Shown piece by piece: positions 6,657 to 13,655 of a stretch of DNA of 13,696 nucleotides (its first letter is position 1; the number at the start of each line of letters is the position of its first letter). The translations under genes were made by a program, and so were the position numbers. Under the pieces are notes generated by a model. That model was given only the letters and a program-made list of their open reading frames with translations, was not told where the DNA came from and did not search any database. The DNA is from Chitinophagaceae bacterium UBA4857 (GTDB lineage Bacteria; Bacteroidota; Bacteroidia; Chitinophagales; Chitinophagaceae), in assembly GCA_002399735.1 (NCBI GenBank), contig DHEF01000021.1:56558-70253 (forward strand), in the 5' to 3' direction.

Positions 6657-7790
6657 ATGGCCAGCAAGTTTCGTCTCTTTACCAAGCGCTTTTTATTACT
6701 ATGCAACATTATTGTTGTAGTAGTATTTTTATTGGCCTGTGCGGTACCCTATTTTAGTCCTTCGGAGTGGTGGTTTTTGTCCATTTTAGGTATTGGTTTT
6801 CCTTTTTTATTATTGATTGTTATAGTTTTTTTTGTGTGGTGGTTAGTGACCAAGCGCAAGTATGCACTGCTTTCGGGCATAGCTCTCGTATTGGGGTTTA
6901 AAAGCATCAGTGTTTTTTTTGCTTTTAATTTTTCAACAAAATTTACGCAGGAAAAAAAGACCGATATAAGAATAGCAACCTGGAATGTGGCCCGCTTTAT
7001 TGAAATGAAAAACAATAACAACAAAGGCAGCCAAACCCGCCTGAAAATGTTTGATTTACTGAAAGAGCAAAATGCTGACATACTTTGCCTGCAGGAGTTT
7101 GTACATGTAGATAATAACCCCGAATGGTATGCTAATATTAATGATATACAAGAAAAACTAAATTATCCTTATTACACTTACACTTATTACAATGATGGCA
7201 CCCCAAACTTTATTTTAAAAAACGGGACCATTATTTTTTCTCGTTTTCCCATAGTGGATAGCGGCCAGATTAACTTTCCCCGCCCTACGTTACGGGAAGG
7301 ACTGGTATATGCCGACATTAAGGTAAAACAAGCTGTTATAAGGGTGTACAGTACACACTTACAGTCATTTCAGCTGCGGCCCGACGACTACGATAGAATA
7401 TCAAAAATTAAAGAAGGGGAAGACGGCATAGTTAGCAACTCCAAAAGCATATTTGCCAAAATGAAAACAGCCATTGTTAACCGTCAGATACAAACTGATA
7501 TTACCCGTAAGTTGATGGACGATAGTCCGTATCCCGTAATGTTTTGCGGCGATATGAACGATGTACCTAACTCCTACACCTACTTTACACTACGCGGTAA
7601 TATGCAGGATGCATTTTTAGAAAAAGGTAAAGGCATTGGCCGCACTTTTGCATCCTTATCACCTACGTTGCGTATTGATTATATTTTGGCCGACAAATCG
7701 TTTAAAGTAAAACAATTTAAACGTGTGGTAAAAAACTACTCTGATCATTATTTGTTGGTGGCGGATTTGCAATTGCTAACTAAAAATTAA
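6657..7790 (+). CDS. Membrane-anchored endonuclease/exonuclease/phosphatase (EEP) family hydrolase
   Basis: A 377-residue protein with three N-terminal membrane segments (about 12-32, 39-64, 69-91) and an EEP catalytic domain (about 103-375). Catalytic residues of the DNase I/sphingomyelinase/inositol-phosphatase fold are all visible: Asn110 (ATWN), Glu147 (LCLQEF), His234 (STHLQ), Asp299 and Asn301 (GDMND), Asp341 (RIDYIL) and the terminal SDH (Asp363, His364). Basic residues flank the cytoplasmic side (KFRLFTKR at the N-terminus, TKRK at 65-68). By the positive-inside rule, with three segments, the catalytic domain should be periplasmic. That argues against cytoplasmic DNA repair and for an extracellular nucleic acid, phospholipid or other phosphodiester substrate. 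Its position, 25 bp after the second rhomboid, suggests an operon. As I recall, a rhomboid-rhomboid-EEP order occurs in other Bacteroidota, often after mutL, which is not here. Confidence 0.9.
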   Translation: MASKFRLFTKRFLLLCNIIVVVVFLLACAVPYFSPSEWWFLSILGIGFPFLLLIVIVFFVWWLVTKRKYALLSGIALVLGFKSISVFFAFNFSTKFTQEKKTDIRIATWNVARFIEMKNNNNKGSQTRLKMFDLLKEQNADILCLQEFVHVDNNPEWYANINDIQEKLNYPYYTYTYYNDGTPNFILKNGTIIFSRFPIVDSGQINFPRPTLREGLVYADIKVKQAVIRVYSTHLQSFQLRPDDYDRISKIKEGEDGIVSNSKSIFAKMKTAIVNRQIQTDITRKLMDDSPYPVMFCGDMNDVPNSYTYFTLRGNMQDAFLEKGKGIGRTFASLSPTLRIDYILADKSFKVKQFKRVVKNYSDHYLLVADLQLLTKN

Positions 7791-7825
7791 TGTGCTAATT
7801 AGCAAATATGCTGATGTGCTAATTA
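7790..7825. repeat. Short-period degenerate tandem/inverted repeat
   Basis: ATGTGCTAATTA occurs at 7790-7801 and again at 7814-7825, separated by GCAAATATGCTG, so the tract reads as 12 bp units built of hexamer-like words. TGCTAATTAGCA (7793-7804) is a perfect 12 bp palindrome, and TAATTAGCA/TGCTAATTA can pair across 12 nt. The first unit begins in the last base of the EEP stop codon. It resembles degenerate simple repeats seen between Bacteroidota genes. It is not a good terminator because no T-tract follows on the plus strand. Confidence 0.5.
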
Positions 7826-8037
7826 AAAATTCAAAAGTAAAAATTAGAAATGTTTTGCGTCTATTAGGAGTATTGCATAATGCCCAATAGAATTACTGGA
7901 CGATGAAGAGTGCGACAAAAGCCCCATCAGGGAACTGAGGTTGGGGACATAAAATCAGTTTGCAGTATTTAGTATATAGAAGGGGCTCCCGCCTTTCACG
8001 ACAACATTGAACTTTTGAACTTCCGTATGGCAAAAAC
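7826..8037. other. Gene-free spacer with an 8 bp tandem duplication
   Basis: No coding frame is supported between the EEP and typA ends. TTGAACTT is repeated exactly in tandem at 8007-8022. GATGAAGAGTG (7902-7912), preceded by GGAC, also occurs at 224-234, where a nearby GGAC is present too. This hints at another dispersed word family, but the match is short. The region otherwise shows no recognisable feature. Confidence 0.4.
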
Positions 8038-8063
8038 AAAACCCGAACCTAAGTCCGGGTTTT
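8038..8063 (-). terminator. Bidirectional rho-independent terminator
   Basis: AAAACCCG (8038-8045) pairs with CGGGTTTT (8056-8063) across a 10 nt loop. On the minus strand the stem runs into TTTTGTTTTTG, ending the typA transcript 25 bp after its stop codon. On the plus strand it ends in TTTTATAT, so it can also stop read-through from the rhomboid-EEP cluster. Confidence 0.8.
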
Positions 8064-8087
8064 ATATATCTGTGTTTATAGTTGTAG

Positions 8088-9896
8088 TTACACTTCAGCG
8101 CTTAATTTTTTCGCTTGTTTGGTTCTTTCGTTTTCGTCCAAAATTACCTTACGCATACGAATAAAATTTGGCGTTACTTCAATACATTCATCAGGCTGAA
8201 TATACTCCATACATTCCTCTAAAGTCATTAAAGTTTTTGGAGCAATACGGGTAGCATCATCGCTACCACTTGCACGGTGGTTGGTTAGTTTTTTACCTTC
8301 AGTAGCATTTACTACTAAGTCGCCCGGTTTAATGTTTTCGGCAATAATCTGGCCGATGTAAACATCTTCACCCGGATCAACAAAGAAAGTACCACGATCC
8401 TGTAACTTATCAATAGAGTAACCGGTAGTTTTTTCGGTGTTTTTAGATACTAATACACCATTGTTACGGCCGGGGATAGGGCCTTTCCAAGGTTTGTATT
8501 CGCTAAAACGGTGCGCCATTACAGCTTCGCCGGTAGTAGCCGTTAACATTTGTGTACGTAAACCAATTAAACCACGGGAAGGAATGTCAAACTCCAAGTG
8601 CTGCATGGTTCCTTTAGTTTCCATAATAAGCATTTCGCCTTTACGACGGCTTACCAGGTCAATTACTTTACTGGCAAACTCTTCAGGTACGTCAACCACT
8701 AATGTTTCATATGGTTCACATTTTTTACCGTCAATTTCTTTTACAATTACCTGTGGTTGGCCAACCGTTAACTCGTAACCTTCACGACGCATGGTTTCAA
8801 TTAATACACCTAAGTGCAAAATACCACGGCCATATACCAACATGCTATCACCTTCTTCGCTATCTACCACACGTAAAGCCAGGTTCTTCTCCGTTTCTTT
8901 CATTAAACGGTCACGTAAGTGGCGGCTGGTAACAAACTTGCCATCTTTACCAAAGAAAGGAGAGTTGTTAACCGAGAACAACATGTTCATGGTAGGCTCA
9001 TCTACACTAATTACCGGTAATGCTTCCGGAGTTTCCGCATCAGCAATGGTATCACCAATGTTAAAGTCTTCAATACCTACAACGGCACAAAGGTCACCGG
9101 CAAAAACTTCAGTAGCTTTCTTTTTGCCCATGCCTTCAAACACATAAAGTTCTTTTACTTTTTGTTTTTTAACGGTACCATCGGCTTGCATTAAAGCTAT
9201 TTGTTGACCTTCTTTAATGCTACCACGACTTACTTTACCTACGGCAATACGGCCTAGGAAAGAAGAATAGTCTAACGAAGTAATTTGCATTTGCAAAGGA
9301 CCTTCGTTTACTTTTGGTGGTGGAACGTGTTTTAAAATACCGTCTAATAACGGGTTAATATTGTCAATCTGGGTCAACGAATCGTTAAACCAACCATTTT
9401 TACCGCTACCATAAAAAGTAGGGAAATCTAATTGTGCTTCTGTTGCATCCAGGTTAAAGAATAATTCAAAAACTGCATCATGCACTTCGTCAGGGCGACA
9501 GTTAGGTTTATCTACCTTGTTAATAATAACAATAGGTTTTAAGTTTAACTGTAATGCTTTTTGTAATACGAAACGGGTTTGAGGCATTGGACCTTCAAAC
9601 GCATCTACTAATAAGCAAACACCATCGGCCATTTTCAAAACCCTCTCCACTTCACCACCAAAGTCGGCGTGACCCGGGGTATCAATCACATTAATTTTTA
9701 CTCCGTTGTAAGTAACGGCAGCATTTTTACTAAAAATAGTAATGCCTCGTTCTCTTTCCAGGTCGTTACTATCCATAATTAACTCGCCTGTTTCCTGATT
9801 GTCGCGGAAAACCTTTGTGGCATGTAAAATTTTGTCAACAAGGGTAGTTTTACCGTGGTCAACGTGAGCAATAATTGCTATGTTTCTGATTTCCAT
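8088..9896 (-). CDS. typA: Translational GTPase TypA/BipA
   Basis: A 602-residue ribosome-associated GTPase of the EF-G superfamily that supports ribosome assembly and growth under stress such as low temperature. I chose the ATG at 9894-9896 because the protein then begins MEIRNIAIIAHVDHGKTTL, the normal TypA N-terminus. The in-frame ATG at 9932 would add 12 unconserved residues and sits in a predicted leader hairpin loop. G motifs are clear: AHVDHGKTT (G1, 10-18), RGITI (G2), DTPGH (G3), NKVD (G4). They are followed by the beta-barrel domain, the EF-G-like domains III and V, and the TypA-specific C-terminal domain with GxIPGRNNGVLV and NHRASGSDDA motifs. Length is typical and no key residue is missing. 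It is monocistronic, with its own promoter about 200 bp upstream and a terminator just downstream. Confidence 0.97.
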   Translation of the reverse strand: MEIRNIAIIAHVDHGKTTLVDKILHATKVFRDNQETGELIMDSNDLERERGITIFSKNAAVTYNGVKINVIDTPGHADFGGEVERVLKMADGVCLLVDAFEGPMPQTRFVLQKALQLNLKPIVIINKVDKPNCRPDEVHDAVFELFFNLDATEAQLDFPTFYGSGKNGWFNDSLTQIDNINPLLDGILKHVPPPKVNEGPLQMQITSLDYSSFLGRIAVGKVSRGSIKEGQQIALMQADGTVKKQKVKELYVFEGMGKKKATEVFAGDLCAVVGIEDFNIGDTIADAETPEALPVISVDEPTMNMLFSVNNSPFFGKDGKFVTSRHLRDRLMKETEKNLALRVVDSEEGDSMLVYGRGILHLGVLIETMRREGYELTVGQPQVIVKEIDGKKCEPYETLVVDVPEEFASKVIDLVSRRKGEMLIMETKGTMQHLEFDIPSRGLIGLRTQMLTATTGEAVMAHRFSEYKPWKGPIPGRNNGVLVSKNTEKTTGYSIDKLQDRGTFFVDPGEDVYIGQIIAENIKPGDLVVNATEGKKLTNHRASGSDDATRIAPKTLMTLEECMEYIQPDECIEVTPNFIRMRKVILDENERTKQAKKLSAEV

Positions 9897-10090
9897 AATG
9901 TCTTTTAATACCTGTGTTTGGTTAAATTTCATAACCGTAGCCAGTCAGTACTTTGCCCTATTTTCCACCCCGGTGGTTGTTTGCCACACATCCAAATGGT
10001 TCATTTAGAAAAGGCGGAGGTTTTAAACTGGTTGATAATGTGTAAATTATCACTGCGAACGTATCTAACTGTCAACAATTTTCATTTCAA
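9897..10090 (-). promoter_or_regulatory. Long hairpin-containing 5' leader of typA
   Basis: From the predicted transcription start near 10090 to the typA ATG is about 190 nt without a gene. Small stems are visible: TGATAAT/ATTATCA (10033-10052, 7 bp, 6 nt loop), CCAC-cccg-GTGG (9965-9976) and GGTTA/TAACC (9920-9936). The last of these holds the alternative upstream ATG in its loop. No known riboswitch or leader peptide is recognised. Leader-based control, for example by temperature, is conceivable but is inference. Confidence 0.35.
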
Positions 10091-10095
10091 GGGCG

Positions 10096-10126
10096 CAAAG
10101 GTACGCTATTAAAACGGGGCTAACAA
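10096..10126 (-). promoter_or_regulatory. Strong Bacteroidota promoter for typA
   Basis: On the minus strand TTG (10124-10126), exactly 20 nt, then TACCTTTG (10096-10103). Both boxes match the TTG-N19/20-TAnnTTTG consensus of Bacteroidota primary sigma factor, making this the best promoter in the window. It points at typA and predicts a transcription start near 10090. Confidence 0.7.
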
Positions 10127-10221
10127 GTGAAAGTATTGTTATCAAAAAGAAAACAACTACTTTGGTCTATACCATATTGATTAACAGTATAGTTGTGTTA
10201 CCTGCTGCATTGCCCTGATTG

Positions 10222-10268
10222 AGCTGACGTTGCGACGCTCCGTTTGGGGTTTTGTTCGCTGGTCAGCT
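10222..10268. repeat. Imperfect inverted repeat upstream of a small secreted-protein gene
   Basis: AGCTGAC (10222-10228) pairs with GTCAGCT (10262-10268). Inside it, GCGA (10232-10235) pairs with TCGC (10256-10259), so an 11 bp interrupted stem with a GC-richer loop forms in otherwise AT-rich DNA. It ends 42 bp before the ATG at 10311. It could be another dispersed element or a leader structure. No T-tract supports termination. Confidence 0.4.
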
Positions 10269-10310
10269 TTTAAATACCCATTACTACGGATAGCTACAGA
10301 CACTTCCGCC

Positions 10311-10841
10311 ATGAAAACTTTATGTTTACTGCTATTACTAACAATTGGTTTAACTAAAGGCAATGCACAACATTGTCCTTTTGATGGAGGTACAGTAGTC
10401 CTTATTCAATTAAAAAACAAGTCCGGAAAACCCGTGAACGATTCATTGGTGCAAATCAACTTATCCGAAACGGCAAACCCTTATGCCGATTCCTGTACTT
10501 ATGCCACCGGGCTGTTAAACCTACCTTTTGCTACTATTGAAAAAGGCTGGATAGAAAAATATGGCAACAGCTGGAAAAATACAGCTATACATTTACTAAA
10601 GGAGTGTAAGTTTAAAACGAAGCAAGGTTACAGGGCTGTTGTGATAAACCAGGCTCAAACAAATTGCATGATAAAAAACGGAAATGATTTTATTTACAGA
10701 GAAAGAAATTATACCATAGAAGTGGTTCAAATGAACGGAGCCAAACAACGCATAGTTGTTCCCGCTAATCGTAAATATGCATTATGCAAAGGTTCCGGTA
10801 AATGGTCTAGAATACAACCAATTGAAATAATAGTTGAGTAG
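10311..10841 (+). CDS. Small secreted cysteine-containing protein of unknown function
   Basis: A 176-residue protein that I do not recognise. ATG 10311 gives a clear signal peptide (MKTLCLLLLLTIGLTKGNA|Q, cleavage near residue 19); an in-frame upstream extension to 10230 would bury it. The mature part has five cysteines (22, 62, 99, 119, 159), consistent with up to two disulfides in the periplasm or outside. Residues about 27-52 (VVLIQLKNKSGKPVNDSLVQ) look like a beta-sandwich strand pair of the carboxypeptidase-regulatory/Ig-like kind common in Bacteroidota surface proteins. A second beta-rich section spans 126-152. It stands alone, diverges from typA and converges on the reductase gene with only 36 bp between stops. 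A binding or structural envelope role is a guess. Confidence 0.7.
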   Translation: MKTLCLLLLLTIGLTKGNAQHCPFDGGTVVLIQLKNKSGKPVNDSLVQINLSETANPYADSCTYATGLLNLPFATIEKGWIEKYGNSWKNTAIHLLKECKFKTKQGYRAVVINQAQTNCMIKNGNDFIYRERNYTIEVVQMNGAKQRIVVPANRKYALCKGSGKWSRIQPIEIIVE

Positions 10842-10877
10842 TTCCTTACCCTATATCCTAAAGCTTAAAACCTTTGC

Positions 10878-11924
10878 CTATACCTCCACACTCACATCAC
10901 CTCCAACCGGATAACTCTGGCAAGTAAGTATCTGTCCGGCTTCTACTTCATCGTCCAACAATACTTCATTATAAGCCATCCAAACCTTGCCTTTTTTGCA
11001 AGTAGCAATACAGCTACCACAGCGGCCGGCCTCGCAACTATAAGGTATGGCAATATTATTTTCTTTAGCGGCGGCTAAAATACTATTGGGGTATTGTACC
11101 GTGATGGTTGCAGTTCTGCCGGCTAATGTAACGGTTACTTTGTGTGCAGCCGTATCAGGCGGTTTGGGTTTATTTGTGCGGGGTAAAGTGCTGAAATTTT
11201 CTTTAATGATTTGTTGTGGCTGTAAACCATGTCCCAGTAAAGTAATACTGATGGTTAACATATAATCGAACGGACCGCACAGATAAAACAGGGTTTTACT
11301 AATGTCGGTTTTTATGTACTCCTGTAACAGTTGTTGTAATAGCCAATGGCTTAAACGGCTATGGTACACATTAAACACATCACTAAACAAAAAACGAATG
11401 GTTAGTTGTTCGCTATATTCTTTTTCCAGTGTTTTAAGTTGCTCGTAAAATATGGCATCGGCCTGCGTTTTGTTGCTGTAAATAAGCGTGACATGACTGT
11501 TGGTTGTAACCAGCAATGTTTTAATTAATGAAAAACAAGGCGTAATGCCACTACCGGCCGCAAGAAAAAAATATTGTTCAACATTTTCCGGCTTTTCCGG
11601 TAATTGAAACAGGCCGCTTATGCCCGAAGTAAATAAAATATAACCTTCTGTGGTATGGTAAATCAATTGCCGTGAAAACTCGCCATTGTCTACCTTTTTA
11701 ACCGTTATGCTTAGCGTTTCGTTTAACGCATTGCTGGAGGAGATGGAATAAGATCTTCTTTTTTCGCCATAAGGCGTATAAAAAACCAGCGTTACAAACT
11801 GACCGCTGGCATATTGCGGTTGCCAACCGTCCAGCGGCGTTAATACAAATGTTTTTGACGCAGCAGTTTCTGTAATTATTTTACTAATTACAAACCGATT
11901 AATTCCATTAGGTAATACATCCAT
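10878..11924 (-). CDS. PaaE/HcaD-like FAD-NAD(P)H reductase with C-terminal 2Fe-2S ferredoxin domain
   Basis: A 348-residue cytoplasmic electron-transfer protein passing electrons from NAD(P)H through FAD to a 2Fe-2S cluster. Residue numbers here count from ATG 11924. The FAD domain has RRSYS (56-60), the NAD(P) domain has GSGITP (124-129) and a CGP motif (216-218), and the C-terminal plant-type ferredoxin domain has Cys297, Cys302, Cys305 and Cys335 in the C-x4-C-x2-C...C pattern. I prefer ATG 11924 to an in-frame TTG at 11939 because a promoter-like box sits four bases before it. Length and domain order match PaaE, the reductase of phenylacetyl-CoA epoxidase, but no paaABCD genes are nearby. 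It may serve a desaturase, hydroxylase or other oxygenase elsewhere in the genome. Confidence 0.88.
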   Translation of the reverse strand: MDVLPNGINRFVISKIITETAASKTFVLTPLDGWQPQYASGQFVTLVFYTPYGEKRRSYSISSSNALNETLSITVKKVDNGEFSRQLIYHTTEGYILFTSGISGLFQLPEKPENVEQYFFLAAGSGITPCFSLIKTLLVTTNSHVTLIYSNKTQADAIFYEQLKTLEKEYSEQLTIRFLFSDVFNVYHSRLSHWLLQQLLQEYIKTDISKTLFYLCGPFDYMLTISITLLGHGLQPQQIIKENFSTLPRTNKPKPPDTAAHKVTVTLAGRTATITVQYPNSILAAAKENNIAIPYSCEAGRCGSCIATCKKGKVWMAYNEVLLDDEVEAGQILTCQSYPVGGDVSVEV

Positions 11925-11928
11925 GCCG

Positions 11929-11957
11929 GTAATATACAACTAGTATAAAAAATCAAA
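11929..11957 (-). promoter_or_regulatory. Possible promoter abutting the reductase start codon
   Basis: On the minus strand TTTG (11954-11957), 17 nt, then TATATTAC (11929-11936), then four bases (CGGC) and the ATG. The -7 box has two mismatches to TAnnTTTG. The spacing and distance to the start codon are identical to the promoter at 2612-2639, which supports both the promoter and the choice of start. Confidence 0.4.
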
Positions 11958-11960
11958 CCA

Positions 11961-11987
11961 GTAGTGGTAATAAGCTTAACCTACTAC
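11961..11987 (-). terminator. Possible terminator after the lipid kinase gene
   Basis: GTAGT-GGT (11961-11968) pairs with ACC-t-ACTAC (11979-11987), an 8 bp stem with one bulge that includes the lipid kinase stop codon. On the minus strand a run of T (ATTTTTTAT) follows after about seven bases, further than usual. It may partly separate the lipid kinase transcript from the reductase gene. Confidence 0.35.
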
Positions 11988-12883
11988 GGCTGAATAAGTT
12001 TAAAAAAGTTTTTCTTCACGTTAATATCAAAAACAGTTGCTGTTTCCAATGGTTCGCCATCTATATGTAAAGGAGCATTGTCCTTATTGGTTATTTTTAT
12101 TTTATCCGTTTGAAAATAAATAACCGCACGGTTAGTATCAATAGGTCTGGTGGTTTGTAGGCTATTAAACCCGGTTACCTGTCGCAATGTTTGCAATACA
12201 AAATTCACCTTGTTTTGTTTGGTAACAATTACAATGTCCAGCAACCCATCACTCAGGTTAGCCTTGGGGGCAATAGTTACATTATTACCAAACTGGTTAC
12301 TGTTAGCAATGCTTATAAAATAAGCATCTACTTTTATTTTTTGTTTGTCAAAAGCCATATCAAAAGCATAACTTTTGGCGGCAAAAAAATTTAAGGCCGA
12401 TTGTTTAACATACATAGCCAAACCACGGGTTGGTTGTTTGGCAAAATCGTGGGCAACTTTTGCATCAAAGCCAATACCACACAGCATACAGGCAAAACTT
12501 TCATTCACTGTAAAGGCATCTACCTTTGTAGGAAGGCCGTTAAAAATTAATTGTAATGCCTTGGTGGGGGCCTTGGGTATGCCGGTTGCTAATGCCAGGC
12601 TATTACCCGAGCCACAAGGTAAAATGCCAAAGTTTACACCGGTGGATTGCAAACTATGTATTACCTGGCTTACTGTGCCATCGCCGCCGGCGGCTACAAC
12701 ATCTGTTATTTTTTCTTCCTTAATTATATCGTGTAAAAAACTATAATCGCCATTAGCTACCGATGGGTAAATAAAATACAGAATACCTTGTGCGGCAGTT
12801 CTTTTTTCTACAAGGGCTTGTAGATTTTGTTTGCCCTTAGTACCCGATATGGGATTAATTATATAAATTATTTTCCTGCTCAC
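11984..12883 (-). CDS. Diacylglycerol kinase-family lipid kinase (YegS/BmrU type)
   Basis: A 299-residue cytoplasmic, membrane-associated kinase expected to phosphorylate diacylglycerol, a sphingoid base or a related lipid with ATP. The N-terminal catalytic domain has INPISG (9-14), the nucleotide-binding GGDGT (66-70) and GSGNSLA (91-97). The C-terminal beta-sandwich has GIGFDA (136-141), LSDGLLD (210-216) and HIDGEP (273-278), all family landmarks. Length is normal. The start codon is GTG at 12881-12883, one base after the stop of the upstream lipoprotein gene, so translation is probably coupled. Because Bacteroidota make sphingolipids, a sphingosine-kinase-like substrate is possible, but the sequence does not decide the lipid. 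Confidence 0.92.
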   Translation of the reverse strand: MSRKIIYIINPISGTKGKQNLQALVEKRTAAQGILYFIYPSVANGDYSFLHDIIKEEKITDVVAAGGDGTVSQVIHSLQSTGVNFGILPCGSGNSLALATGIPKAPTKALQLIFNGLPTKVDAFTVNESFACMLCGIGFDAKVAHDFAKQPTRGLAMYVKQSALNFFAAKSYAFDMAFDKQKIKVDAYFISIANSNQFGNNVTIAPKANLSDGLLDIVIVTKQNKVNFVLQTLRQVTGFNSLQTTRPIDTNRAVIYFQTDKIKITNKDNAPLHIDGEPLETATVFDINVKKNFFKLIQP

Positions 12884-12884
12884 T

Positions 12885-13376
12885 TTACTCTAAAATTAAA
12901 GTGCATAAATGTATAGGGCGCACTCTTACCGTTGCCGCCAAAGCCGGATCAGACGGAATAGCCAAAGAATATATAGCAGCTGTTTTGTTTTTACCAAGTG
13001 CTTGTTGTAACTCAGTACCACTAATGGCAACCCCATTTTTTTCAAAACGGTAAAGTTCTTGCCGATTATCATCCATAATAATAAAACTGCGGTTTACTTT
13101 AGCGTCAGGATCTTCAGTGTACACAATTTTTAATCCGTCGGTGGCAAACAAATCCGTGGTTTTAACAGATTTAATATTTGTATTTACATCCTCCATATTG
13201 CTTTGCAGCACCTGCTGTTTGTTTACAAATATTTGCCAGCCCGGTTTTGTCTGCATATTATACGTTAGGGTGTCATTTACAATAGGGGCTTCATCAGCCG
13301 GCTTGTTTTTTTTTGCCGACGCACAGGAAGTAAGCACAAGCAAAGCGCAACTATATAAAAGTGTTTTTATAAGCAT
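12885..13376 (-). CDS. Small lipoprotein of unknown function
   Basis: A 163-residue protein with a type II signal peptide: a hydrophobic stretch after MLIK, then the lipobox LTSC with lipidated Cys18. The sequence after Cys18 (ASAKKNK) is basic and lacks the acidic surface-export signal described for some Bacteroidota lipoproteins, so the protein probably faces the periplasm. The mature part is mixed alpha/beta (IVYTEDPDAKVNRSFIIMDD, then LYRFEKNGVAISG) with no recognised domain; a late segment from about residue 130 (IYSLAIPSDPALA) reads like a conserved core. Its stop is one base before the GTG of the lipid kinase gene, so the two form an operon. A link to envelope lipid status is inferred only from this pairing. 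Confidence 0.8.
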   Translation of the reverse strand: MLIKTLLYSCALLVLTSCASAKKNKPADEAPIVNDTLTYNMQTKPGWQIFVNKQQVLQSNMEDVNTNIKSVKTTDLFATDGLKIVYTEDPDAKVNRSFIIMDDNRQELYRFEKNGVAISGTELQQALGKNKTAAIYSLAIPSDPALAATVRVRPIHLCTLILE

Positions 13377-13475
13377 GTATCAGGTATTAGTACTGCAAGA
13401 TACTAAATAAGGGGATGAGGGAAGGTTAGTGGTAAAAGGTTTAAGGCAGAGGGAAGTCGGAGAGGCGGAAAGAAA

Positions 13476-13524
13476 GTGAATAGTCAATAGCGAGTTGCTA
13501 TTAACGATGAACCATGAACTAATG
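13476..13524. repeat. Heptamer-period degenerate repeat tract
   Basis: From 13476 the sequence can be read in 7 bp units whose neighbours resemble each other: GTGAATA then GTCAATA, and later ACGATGA then ACCATGA. AATAGC-gagtt-GCTATT (13486-13502) also forms a 6 bp hairpin inside the tract. It looks like a decayed heptanucleotide repeat. The rest of 13377-13475 shows nothing recognisable besides the probable upstream region of the lipoprotein gene. Confidence 0.4.
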
Positions 13525-13655
13525 CTGATGGGCTGCCCGACTGGCCGTAGTAGCTGCAATTGTAGACAGGCTTTGCAGCCCGGCATTGCACTACTACAGA
13601 AGGCGGGGACTGCTGCTGATTAGTATTACTACAGCTGATAGCCCCTAATTAATTA
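13521..13655 (-). repeat. Dispersed structured repeat, copy B (inverted)
   Basis: This is the inverted counterpart of the repeats at 2668 and 4786. Its outer end (13640-13655) is identical over 16 bases to 4786-4801 in reverse complement. Positions 13583-13624 match 2698-2739 at 37 of 42, and 13526-13545 match 2839-2858 at 18 of 20. It folds well: GTAGTAG-c-TGCAAT (13547-13560) pairs with ATTGCACTACTAC (13585-13597) with one bulged base. GGGCTGC (13530-13536) can alternatively pair with GCAGCCC (13575-13581). It lacks the CGTAGTTTT core found in the other two copies. Confidence 0.65.

Noticed and set aside
9897..9932. A 12-residue N-terminal extension of TypA from the ATG at 9932
   Set aside because: TypA proteins normally begin MxIRNIAIIAHVDHGK; the added residues are not family-like and the upstream ATG lies in a predicted leader hairpin.
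10230..10310. Upstream in-frame extension of the small secreted protein
   Set aside because: It would start at a non-ATG codon, run through an inverted repeat and place the signal peptide internally.
11925..11939. TTG start at 11939 for the reductase
   Set aside because: It is a weak start codon inside a promoter-like segment; the ATG at 11924 has the same box-to-start spacing as other genes here.
13380..13586. A 68-codon minus-strand frame at the right edge
   Set aside because: It runs through low-complexity heptamer repeat and dispersed repeat copy B and shows no protein features.
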